64,000 bases of DNA from Closterium sp. Naga37s-1 (lineage: Eukaryota > Streptophyta > Zygnematophyceae > Desmidiales > Closteriaceae): positions 1,217,001-1,281,000 of the forward strand of contig CANJKZ010000108.1 in NCBI GenBank assembly GCA_947471745.1. The letters run 5' to 3'. A model generated the notes under the pieces. It saw only the letters and a list, made by a program, of their open reading frames with translations, had not been told where the DNA came from and ran no database searches. The translations under genes and the position numbers were made by a program. This document shows positions 12,401-22,400 of the stretch, in pieces (position 1 is the stretch's first letter; each line of letters begins with the position of its first letter).

Positions 12401-13006
12401 GATGAGCTGTGTTCTGGGACACATACTCTCGCTGTGCCACTTCCACAGGCTGCAGGTGTGTTAGGCTGGGTGTAGCGGGTGAGTGTAGCAGGTGAAATGC
12501 CGAACAAGTCGGCCCAAAAGGAGTGGATGCGCTGTGTGCTGGGGCACATGCGGTCACTGTGCCGCTACCACAGCCCACAGGTGTGCTGAGTTCGGTGAGA
12601 TGCTACAGCCTGGTTGGGTGTAGCAGAAGGTGTGTCAGGTTGGGTGTAGAAGACTCAGGAGTGGATGCGCTGTGTGCTGGGGCACATGCGGTCACTGTGC
12701 CGCCACTACCACAGCCCCCAGGTGTGCTAGGCTGGCACAAAAGGTGGCATGCTGGTCTGCCATCCAATGCATCACATGGTTCTCATTCCCATCCTCCTTC
12801 TCCCTTCACCTCAAGCTCAGCTCGCTGGACCTCACTACACCTCACTACACCTCACTGCACCTCCCTTCAGCTCGAGCTCACCTTCCTGCACCTCCCGGCA
12901 CCACCAGGTGTGGCGCATGCTGCCAGCCATAGAGATGCGAGTCTTCTTGCAGGTCAACGACCCAGTCATCCGCCACACTCTCATGTCCGCCTTGCTCTGC
13001 CCCTAG
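425..13006 (+). CDS. CBP80: Nuclear cap-binding protein large subunit CBP80/ABH1 (5' end outside window)
   Basis: CBP80 binds CBP20 to form the nuclear cap-binding complex that acts in splicing, export and miRNA processing. Exons by eye: 425..484, 944..1000, 1615..1686, 2109..2171, 2759..2938, 3113..3238, 3618..3684, 4316..4560, 4758..4828, 5803..5887, 6116..6184, 6600..6718, 6929..7067, 7447..8001, 9186..9365, 10155..10358, 10814..10909, 11681..11871, 12017..12170, 12908..13006. They join in one frame to 943 residues ending in TAG. Family landmarks in order: LLMQCAEDLPQKAPFYTTL, GNPNWQPRADFFVFCVLACLP, SVPRPH, PIDRFVVQEYLLDVLFYMNG, RKECASYLVGLPVPFRYEY, ALPGAFPAVLAGAVRALF, NFAFVWPW, SKSITHAVTVLERYG and a C-terminal coiled coil. 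The N-terminal 60 or so residues are not in the window. The product is longer than the roughly 850 aa plant proteins because of a Glu/Gly/Lys-rich insert in exon 7447..8001 and an acidic stretch in 11681..11871. Family assignment is firm; exact exon edges are inferred. Confidence 0.93.
804..850 (+). repeat. Degenerate copy of CBP80 exon 944..1000
   Basis: Reads LLMQCAEDLLQKAPF after an AAG acceptor, nearly identical to the next exon, which continues with YTTL and a donor. The copy diverges before a usable donor. Confidence 0.8.
1345..1510 (+). repeat. Two partial copies of CBP80 exon 1615..1686 separated by a palindrome
   Basis: Two segments of about 130 bp share TCGCTGC(C/T)(C/G)AATGTGGGCTACG and the following GGGCCTTCACA block. 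They match the start of exon 1615..1686 (SLLNVDY). The 34-bp palindrome 1411..1444 lies exactly between them. Confidence 0.75.
1411..1444. repeat. Perfect 34-bp palindrome, core TTTTGAGTCGACTCAAAA
   Basis: Both 17-nt halves are exact reverse complements; centre between 1427 and 1428. It is the longest member of the TTTTGAG-N4-CTCAAAA set in this window and stands at the junction of two exon copies. Confidence 0.95.
1716..1852 (+). repeat. TGTGC and TGATG microsatellites in CBP80 intron
   Basis: Pentanucleotide runs of TGTGC are followed by about 18 units of TGATG, directly downstream of the donor at 1687. No coding signal. Confidence 0.9.
2172..2495 (+). repeat. Five or six copies of the exon 2109..2171 donor end
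   Basis: The string GCNCTGCTGGTATGA recurs about every 60 bp at 2231, 2298, 2360, 2417 and 2490. Each repeats the last codons (ALL) and the GTATGA donor of exon 2109..2171, giving competing donors. Confidence 0.75.
3889..3908. repeat. Palindrome TTTCTGAG-ACGT-CTCAAAAA
   Basis: Short inverted repeat in the intron before exon 4316..4560, immediately left of the first partial copy of that exon. Confidence 0.75.
3909..4255 (+). repeat. Three partial copies of CBP80 exon 4316..4560
   Basis: Segments near 3911, 4030 and 4180 repeat the start of the exon (VPRPHVAVKERLSSSMRHP), with forms such as VPVVERLSSSMRQPLTLF and VTRPHMAVKDRLSPSIPY. Two have a CACAG or CGCAG acceptor. Confidence 0.8.
4914..5213 (+). 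repeat. Three extra copies of exon 4758..4828
   Basis: Copies at about 4918, 5039 and 5160 repeat the block VVQEYLLDVLFYMNGR followed by GTGGG. Spacing is about 120 bp. All keep a donor, so four donors compete for the acceptor at 5803. Confidence 0.85.
5272..5705 (+). repeat. CACCATCAC microsatellite and three copies of exon 5803..5887 start
   Basis: Copies at about 5370, 5488 and 5673 read (R/S)KE(C/R)ASYLVG, each preceded by an acceptor and separated by CCCCATCAC/CCCCATCAA tracts at 5280-5345 and 5570-5655. Only the fourth copy, 5803..5887, continues to PVPFRYEY. Confidence 0.8.
6170..6232 (+). repeat. Triplicated exon end TTGACCTCTGCAAG
   Basis: The last codons of exon 6116..6184 (VDLCK) and donor GTGCGT are repeated twice more within 63 bp. 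Confidence 0.85.
6288..6490 (+). repeat. Two partial copies of exon 6600..6718
   Basis: Segments near 6294 and 6448 repeat the block GAFPAVLAG(A) of exon 6600..6718; the acceptors are weaker and no donor follows. Confidence 0.75.
7160..7400 (+). repeat. Copies of the exon 6929..7067 end and exon 7447..8001 start joined by a palindrome
   Basis: 7165-7215 repeats EWAPQRVFVSEVLER; 7325-7400 repeats STEMEQLLPPKPEPVFKFKRNRA in degenerate form. The palindromic TTTTGAGTCGACTC sequence at 7216..7229 joins the first copy directly to another partial copy of the second. Confidence 0.75.
8002..8905 (+). repeat. Six degenerate copies of the 3' part of CBP80 exon 7447..8001
   Basis: Copies near 8066-8291, 8337-8453, 8482-8576, 8605-8660, 8736-8790 and 8818-8903 repeat DVVAQTLLVLGSKSITHAV and neighbouring sequence to decreasing extents. 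The first is almost complete (from VAEELIVMVRTKRAG) with its own GTAAGC donor. A 9-bp GGGCAAGGT array (8671-8725) lies among them. Confidence 0.85.
9030..9866 (+). repeat. Exon 9186..9365 with three near-perfect 123-nt tandem copies
   Basis: After exon 9186..9365 come copies at 9410..9532, 9577..9699 and 9744..9866, at an exact 167-bp period. Each has a CTCAG acceptor, a GAG/GTGAGT-type donor and an open 41-codon frame (MAAVVVDRCLGFRLVSPLAL...). A partial 5' copy lies at 9030-9085. Because 123 is a multiple of three, any of them could be spliced in without frameshift. Confidence 0.88.
9905..9965 (+). repeat. GGAGT/GGGGT microsatellite
   Basis: About twelve pentamers of GGAGT passing into GGGGT in the intron before exon 10155..10358. 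Confidence 0.9.
10540..10741 (+). repeat. Copies of exon 10814..10909 start
   Basis: The block reading SKTQEEAEAAAA occurs at 10695-10740 with a TTCAG acceptor, and a shorter relic at 10540-10572, before the complete exon at 10814. Confidence 0.75.
10910..11680 (+). repeat. Two copies of exon 11681..11871 start
   Basis: Copies at 11349-11428 and 11520-11600 repeat ALFIALLLHFATAVSNRQAA in slightly different forms. Only the third continues into the acidic EEEEEEARRVKEEP region. The rest of the interval is purine-rich then C/T-rich intron. Confidence 0.8.
12171..12730 (+). repeat. Four copies of exon 12017..12170 end
   Basis: Copies at 12201-12327, 12398-12456, 12514-12582 and 12657-12723 repeat EKEWMRCVLGHMRSLCRYHSPQ with donors GTGTGT or GTGTGC. 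The first also repeats the RKEEEERGHKRRLKAAG segment. A palindrome half-site GACTCAAAAG sits at 12388-12397, just left of the second copy. Confidence 0.85.
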
Positions 13007-13622
13007 CCGCTGCTGTGCCCAACCGGGCTGCTTCTCTGCTCGTTACTGCTGCTCTGCCCCATAGCTGCTGCGGCTCCGCCCGTATGCCTATGTCTGTATG
13101 CTCCTCCCTGACTGTCTCAGCGTCCAAAGAAATGTGTGCCTCATCTGCACATGCGCATTGTCAGTAGCTGCTGGCCCCCTATGGGTTGATGTGCATGATC
13201 TATCCGTCGCCGGCTGTTAGATTTCTTTTCCACTCCTCGTGCCTCACTCTTGTTCACATTGCATTGGGAGATGATTTCATGCAACTGATGTACATTGGTT
13301 GACGTACTTTACCGGTATGTGAATGTGGTTGCAAAACTGGTATACAAGTGTTTACAGCATGCGGCCTGGCCTATGCAACCTGTGGCAAATTATAATACGG
13401 TATGGCACCCCCATCTAGCATGCACACCAACGGTATGCAGCAACTCAAGTGCCGCAACAGCTGGGTCGAGCCGTGATTGTTTTGCAAGCGTCAGTCAGTT
13501 GGGCGGCACGAGGACACAGTCAATCACATGCCCCTTCACACACTTGCCATTGAACAGCTTCCTCGTGTCCACCTGTGCCCAAAACAGCTGCTGCGCTCCC
13601 GGGCTGCTTCATTCCACAAGCG
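13007..13622. other. Convergent intergenic region with a degenerate copy of the FAS1 last exon
   Basis: Downstream of the CBP80 stop I see no coding signal until about 13490. From there to 13615, read on the minus strand, is a degenerate copy of the end of the neighbouring fasciclin exon (13623..13750). Confidence 0.6.
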
Positions 13623-15140
<1,518 letters not shown>

Positions 15141-16190
15141 GGCGGAAAGAGGTACGAGACGTCTCCGAACTACTACTAATTAGTACGATAATCGCTTACG
15201 TGATAATTACTATGAGCTTCAACGTGCGTAGCACGATATCAGGGTTTCAAGTTGAAGAATTGAGCAAGACAGAACCATGCGCATCGCTACTTCGAAATGA
15301 AGGTTAGAGGGGGGAAGCCGAGGAAGAAATTGTATGAAATGGGATGCTGACAAAATGCGAGGCGAAAGGTGGGAAGGACGGCTAAAAAGTCCGGACGTTG
15401 TGCGACGTACGTCCGGACGCTTGCGAAGCTGGCGACGTCGCAAGGTTTCTCTGCGACGCAAACGACGTCGTAAGGACGCAATACGACGCCTACGACGTCG
15501 TTCAAATATTGACGAGTTACCTGGCGAGTTTAAACGACTTTCGTAACCACATCAATGTCCGAACGGTTGGCCGTCCGGACGAAACAAATAGAAAATGTCA
15601 CACGCCCTAAGAGCAGAAGAGGTTGCGGGCGAATCAATCTTTGTTCGTCATATGTTCTGCTAGGGTTCAGTCTGGTTCCCAATGGTCTAAAGCAGTTGAG
15701 ACTTGAAGCCCGTCCGTTCCTGAGTTGCTGCCGTGCCGGTGGTGTTCCGTTTCGAATCGCACAAATCGCGGTTCGTAAATCTTGAAAATCGGTGCAGTAG
15801 GTGTAGGTGGCAGGAAATGCAGGGATTGGTGCCATGTCACACAGACGAGAACGTGCGCGCTTCACGCAATTGCCCCGTGCTCATACGGGCAACAAAACGT
15901 TCGCACTCTGCCCTGACAGCTTGACAGAGTGGTCGATCAATATTTGGGACAACTATTCTCTTTGTTTGATTTTTGTTGTTTTTCTTTTAGACGAAAAGAG
16001 AGTAATGAAGGGGATGGAAAGGGGAAGTGATAACTATTGAGTGCAGTCGCTAGTGAGGGATGAAGGGAGAAATTATACAATTCACCTTTCCTCGCTTTGC
16101 ACCATCATGCATATGGCTCGCGTGAATGTACATTCGCTTCACAGCTGTTCCTTCCCGTTAGCTTCGCGAGAGACAGGCAAGAAAAACAAC
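15141..16190. other. Intergenic region with a possible fold-back element at about 15390-15585
   Basis: No recognisable gene. Between about 15390 and 15585 the sequence is dense in short palindromes (GTCCGGAC, GCGACGTCGC, CGACGTCG, ACGACGTCGT) and is bracketed by CGTCCGGACG at both ends. This suggests a small fold-back DNA element. The open frames here are short and overlap these repeats. Confidence 0.4.
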
Positions 16191-16269
16191 CGTGCTCAGC
16201 AGGACTCGAACCTGCGCGGGCAAGCCCAGCATTTCTAGTCTGTCCCATTAACCACTCCGGCATGAGCAC
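16191..16269 (-). pseudogene. tRNA-Ser pseudogene
   Basis: 79 nt, nearly the same as the tRNA at 14672..14753, with an intact acceptor stem and a canonical B box GGTTCGAGTCC. It is shorter after the anticodon loop, so the ACAGA strand of the anticodon stem no longer has a partner. The tRNA is unlikely to fold. Confidence 0.75.
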
Positions 16270-16453
16270 ACGTCTAGAATGAATAATTTTTCTTGCTTAA
16301 CTGACTTCTAACCGTAGGGTTCACATGGTCCATAAGTTTCACATTCCTACAACGTGTTTGATATTCTAAGGACACTGTTTTCCCGAAGATACTTATGCTG
16401 CATGTGATGTATTACTTCCAACCCATAAAGATACGCCACGCCGCGCTGCCACT

Positions 16454-19400
16454 CTAGGAGGGGATGCAGAGGGGCATGCCTTGGAAGAGGCTCTGGGAGC
16501 TGCGCATACAGTTGCGGTTGAGCTGGCCCACGAGCGGCGGCTGGCGCTGGAACTGCACCACCACCAGCGACGCACAGCTGTCCCCCGCCCCCACCGTGTA
16601 CCGCCGGTTCGCCACCGTCTTCGACCGCGCCTTACCGCACGCCACCGCTCCCAACGGCGTGCCGGCTATGCAGATCTGGGAGGGGGGACGGGGAGGGCGG
16701 GGGACGAGTGCGAGAAGCCAGCATTTGTTGAGTAAAATCCTGGGTTTGAGGAATAATGTTTGGATCCCTCTTTGCGCCAGCCCCACTAGCGTCGCCCCTT
16801 CAAGTGCCTGCCCTAAGAGGTACCTCTTCTAGTCGTACTGCAAGTGCCAGTCCCCCTCACCCCCACCCCATCACTTCCCCCTTGTGCTGTGAGGGTGCCG
16901 CAGTGGATGCCAGGACCCCCCCTTGCGCGCTCCCTAGCGCCACAAGCCCTCTATTCGCTTTCCCATGGCCACCCCCCCTTGCGCCCTCCCTAGCGCCACA
17001 AGCCCTCTATTCGCTTTCCCATGGCCACCCCCCCTTGCGCCCTCCCTAGCGCCACAAGCCCTCTATTCGCTTTCCCATGGCCACCCCCCCTTGCGCCCTC
17101 CCTAGCGCCACAAGCCCTCTATTCGCTTTCCCATGGCCACCCCCCCTTGCGCCACCCTACCTCAGAGGCGGTGAGTGCTGTGAGGGTGCCGCAGTTGATG
17201 CCGGGGCTGAGGCCACTCCCCTCCTTAGGCCAACCCCAGCGGGCCACCCCTCTCTACCTGCACTAGCTCATCCCACCCCCTCTTAGTTACCTCGGAGGCT
17301 GTGAGTGCTGTGAGGGTGCCGCAGTTGATGCCGGGGCTGAGGCCACTCCCCTCCTTAGGCCAACCCCAGCGGGCCACCCCTCTCTACCTGCACTAGCTCA
17401 TCCCACCCCCTCTGAGTTACCTCGGAGGCGGTGAGTGCTGTGAGGGTGCCGCAGTTGATGCCGGGGCTGAGGCCACTCCCCTCCTTAGGCCAACCCCAGC
17501 GGGCCACCCCTCTCTACCTGCACTAGCTCATCCCACCCCCTCTTAGTTACCTCGGAGGCGGTGAGTGCTGTGAGGGTGCCGCAGTTGATGCCGGGGCTGA
17601 GGCCACTCCCCTCCTTAGGCCAACCCCAGCGGGCCACCCCTCTCTACCTGCACTAGCTCATCCCACCCCCTCTTAGTTACCTCGGAGGCGGTGAGTGCTG
17701 TGAGGGTGCCGCAGTTGATGCCGGGGCTGAGGCCACTCCCCTCCTTAGGCCAACCCCAGCGGGCCACCCCTCTCTACCTGCACTAGCTCATCCCAACCCC
17801 TCTTAGTTACCTCGGAGGCGGTGAGTGCTGTGAGGGTGCCGCAGTTGATGCCGGGGCTGAGGCCACTCCCCTCCTTATGCCAACCCCAGCGGGCCACCCC
17901 TCTCTACCTGCACTAGCTCATCCCACCCCCTCTTAGTTACCTCGGAGGCGGTGAGTGCTGTGAGGGTGCCGCAGTTGATGCCGGGGCTGAGGCCACTCCC
18001 CTCCTTAGGCCAACCCCAGCGGGCCACCCCTCTCTACCTGCACTAGCTCATCCCACCCCCTCTTAGTTACCTCGGAGGCGGTGAGTGCTGTGAGGGTGCC
18101 GCAGTTGATGCCGGGGCTGAGGCCACTCCCCTCCTTATGCCAACCCCAGCGGGCCACCCCTCTCTACCTGCACTAGCTCATCCCACCCCCTCTTAGTTAC
18201 CTCGGAGGCTGTGAGCGAGGAGAGAGTGTCGCAGTTGAGCCCGGGGTTGAGACGGTAGAGGTCGAGCCACGTCATGCCCGACCAGCTGGTCCCATTCCCT
18301 CAAGCCACTCCCTAACGCCACACCCCCAGAGCCACACTCTCCCATCATGTTAGTACCTCGGAGCCTGTGAGCGAGGAGAGAGTGTCGCAGTTGAGGCCGG
18401 GGTTGAGGCGGTAGAGGTCGAGCCAGGAGAGGCCGTACGAGTCGACAGGGTCGGCACAGGTGGTCCACTCGTTGACTGGCAGGTAGTTGGTGCACAGGTT
18501 GTAGTCCGCTGCTCCTGAGACCGCGTCCCCCACTTGAATGCAGATCTGTGGAAGAGGGGAAGAGGGCACGCATGGCAGTGAGAGGAGAGAGGCACACTTG
18601 GTCCACTCGTTGACCGGCCAGTAGTTGGTGCACAGGCTGTAGTCCGCTGCTCCTGACGCCGCGTCCCCCACCTGAATGCAGATCTGTGGAAGAGGGGAAG
18701 AGGGCACGCATGGCAGTGAGAGGAGAGAGGCACACGTGGTCCACTCGTTGACCGGCCAGTAGTTGGTGCACAGGCTGTAGTCCGCTGCTCCTGACACCGC
18801 GTCCCCCACCTGAATGCAGATCTGTGGAAGAGGGGAAGAGGAGAAGAGGGGAAGGGAGCACTCGTGGCAGTGAGTGGCCGTCTGATACTCCGTGCACAGG
18901 CTGTAATCTGCTTCTCCTGACACCGCGTCCCCCACCTGGATGCAGATCTGTGGAAGAGGGGAAGAGGGCACGCATGGCAGTGAGAGGCAGGCAGGTCGTT
19001 GGTGCACAGGTTGTAGTCCGCTGCTCCTGACACCGCGTCTCCCACCTGGATGCAGATCTGTGGAGGAACGGAGAGGGAGAGGGGAGGAGCAGAGGGTAAG
19101 AGAGGGTTAGAGAGGCACGAGGGGAGAGGGGAGCACAGGAGCCCACTGACAAGAGCACAAGAGAATATGAGACACTCACAAGAGCACATGAGACACTCAC
19201 AAGAGTCGACTCAAACAGTCAGCGTTAATGCTTATGGCGCCGCTCAAAGCCTACGCTGTTACCCCCTCCTCCGGACTCCCTCACCTGCTGCCTCAGTAAC
19301 CCCTCCGCACTATTTGCCTCACCTGCTGGTTTGGCACGAGGCTTGAGCAATCAAGGCTGGGGTTGATGGTCGTGACGTTGATGCCAAAGCCATCTAAGCC

Positions 19401-22400
19401 TATGCTGCCCCTTAACTAACCACCGAACCACTCCCCACCGCTCTACACCACTTTGACCACTCTGCACCGCACTCCTCACCTGCTGATTGGGCGCGAGGCT
19501 TGAGCAATCAAGGCTGGGGTTGATGGTCGTGACGTTGATGCCAAAGCCATCTAAGCCTATGCTGCCCCTTAACTAACCACCGAACCACTCCCCACCGCTC
19601 TACACCACTTTGACCACTCTGCACCGCACTCCTCACCTGCTGATTGGGCGCGAGGCTTGAGCAATCAAGGCTGGGGTTGATGGTCGTGACGTTGATGCCA
19701 AAGCCATCTAAGCCTATGCTGCCCCTTAACTAACCACCGAACCACTCCCCACCGCTCTACACCACTTTGACCACTCTGCACCGCACTCCTCACCTGCTGA
19801 TTGGGCGCGAGGCTTGAGCAATCAAGGCTGGGGTTGATGGTCGTGACGTCTATGCCAAAGCCATCTAAGTCTATGCTGCCCCTTAACTCACCAACCGAAC
19901 CACTCCCCACCGCTCTACACCACTAGACCACTCCGCACCGCTCGCCTCACCTGCTGGTTGGGCACAAGGCTTGAGCAATCAAGGCTGGGGTTGATGGTCG
20001 TCACGTCGATGCCAAAGCGATTGTTGATGGGATCACAGCTCTTTGCTGCTGCATCCGCCTGGGGGGAATGAGGAAGGGGATGAGAAGAGGGGACGAGGGG
20101 GCAGAGAGAAGTGTGTGTTGATGGCAAAGAGGGTGTTGATGGGAGGGACTACAGCTGCCTGTATTTGCCGTTATATCGTACCATGCTGTATGACTTGCTC
20201 TATTCAATGAAGGACAATTCGTGTTGACGGGATCACAACTCGTTTCTGCTGCGTCCGCCTGTGGGAAATGAGGGAAGGGGTTGAGAAGGGAGGGGGAGTA
20301 AGGGGGGAGAGAAGTGAGTGTTGATGGCTGCATGCGTGAATATAGAGGGGGTGAAAGGGTGAGAAGGGTGAGTGGACTTTTGAGTTGACTCAAACGTCAA
20401 GTCAAAGGTCAAATCGCTTCTAAGTCAACTAAAGAGAAGTGAGTGTTGATGGCTGAATGCGTGAATATCGAGGAGCGGGTGGAAGGGGTGGAAGGGGTGA
20501 GAAGGGGGAGAGGGGGGAGAGAGGGGAGACAGAGAGTGTAGCTGGGTGACCTGTAACGCACATGTATGTAACACACACTTAGGGAAAATTGTAACGCACC
20601 TGGAAGTAAGACATGTAACGTACCTGGGAGACAGGTAACGCATCTGGGTGAAAAAGGGTAGCGCACATGTAACGCACCTGGGTGACATGTAACGCACCTG
20701 GGTGACATGAAACACACCTGGGTGACATGTAACGCACCTGAGAGACATGTAACGCACCTGAGAGACATGTAACGCACCTGAGTGACAGAGTAGCGCACGC
20801 GGCACACTTGAGCCGAGGAGGGGATGGAGATGTTCAGAACCTGACCCGCCTTGAGATTGTCACAGTCCACGTCCTGGGGCATGGAGAGAGGGGGGTGAGA
20901 GAGAGTGGTGGAGGGAGAATGGAAGCGGGACAGGAGTGGGACAGTCAGCAGGGAGGGGATGGAAGGAATGGAGGTGTTCAGAACCTGACCCGCCTTGAGA
21001 TTGTCGCAGTCCACATCCTGAAGGATAAAGGAGGGGTGGAGAGCGGTGGGAGAAAAAGAAGAGTGAAAGGGTTGAGCAGGGAAGGCGGGGATGGAGATGT
21101 AGAGAAGCTGCCCCGCCTTGAGATTGTCACAGGCCACTCCCTGGTGGTGTGGGGGGGGAGAGCCTGGAGGGGTTGGATTGGAGTGAAGAGAGGGAGGACA
21201 AGGAGAGGAAAGGGGCTGAGCGGGGATGGAGGGGATGGGGATGTTGAGCTTCTGGCCCGCCTTAAGACGTCACTCGGATCGCCCTGATCACTTTCATCAC
21301 TCTCATTACTCCCATCCATCGCTCCCATCCCTCTCACTCCTCTTACCTCGTTCTTCTGTAGGAACTGAACTGCTCTCATCACTCCCCATGCGTTGTTCTG
21401 CGCAGTGAACTGCTGTTATCGCATCGTTCTGCGATTAGAGCGACTAGAGTAGTCAGGAACTGCTGTTATCGCTCTAATCGCTCTGACTACTCTCATCCCT
21501 CCCCTTACATCATTCTGCAGGAGGAACTGCTCCTGGGTGAGGCCGATGAAGCCAGAGATGGCGCCACACGTCTCGCCCCCCTGCACGGTGTACGTCCTTT
21601 GCATCGCTGCTGCTGAAGTACCCGTTGACATGTCTGCCATGGCACATATGGGTGGGACGGGTGACGTGTGGGACGTGGGATGAAGCTCACCACTGGTGAG
21701 CAGTTCACCATATTTTTTAGTCGACTAAGAAATATGGTGAACTTCATCCCACGTCACCCATATGACGTGGGTGACGTGGGTGACGTGGGATGTCACATAT
21801 GGTGAGCTTCGTCCTCAAGCAGTCCGCTTGCAAAGCAAAATTCACACATGGGACGGGTGGCATGTGGGAGTGGGATGTCACATATGGTGCATGCATGCAC
21901 CCCAGCGGATGAATTAGTGCCCAAACAAAAAGAACGAAAGGAAGGATTTTTTTTTTCTACTGTTTTTTCCTTCTTGCCCCTACTCTCCCTTACCGCTTAA
22001 TTGCTTAATCACGCCCCGTTTCGCAAGAACCCTCCTTCCCCCCGCCTCACCACTGAACGCCCATCACACTCCCATCTCGCCACTGAGTCCCCATCACACT
22101 CCCAGGCTCACCACGCACACAGGTGGTCTGGCCAGATGCGAGCAGGGGCGAGCAGGCTGGCCTCTTAGTTAGTTGGGCAGGCATAGGCACGAGTAGCCGC
22201 CATTCCCATCGCTGCTCCCCCCATCCTAGTCACACTCTCCCCTCCCTCCCTCCTCCCAAAACATACACCGTTCCCCCCTGGTCACCAGGCACGCAGGTGG
22301 TCTGGCCGGAGGCGAGGGAGCTGGGCTTGTAGTTGGGCGGGCAGAGGCACGAGTAGCCGCCATTCCCACCATTGCTCCTCCCTCCCTGTCCCACTCACCC

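Noticed and set aside
17158-18240. Possible tandem ncRNA or CRISPR array
   Set aside because: The units contain recognisable exon 12 codons and a donor; a duplicated exon end explains them.
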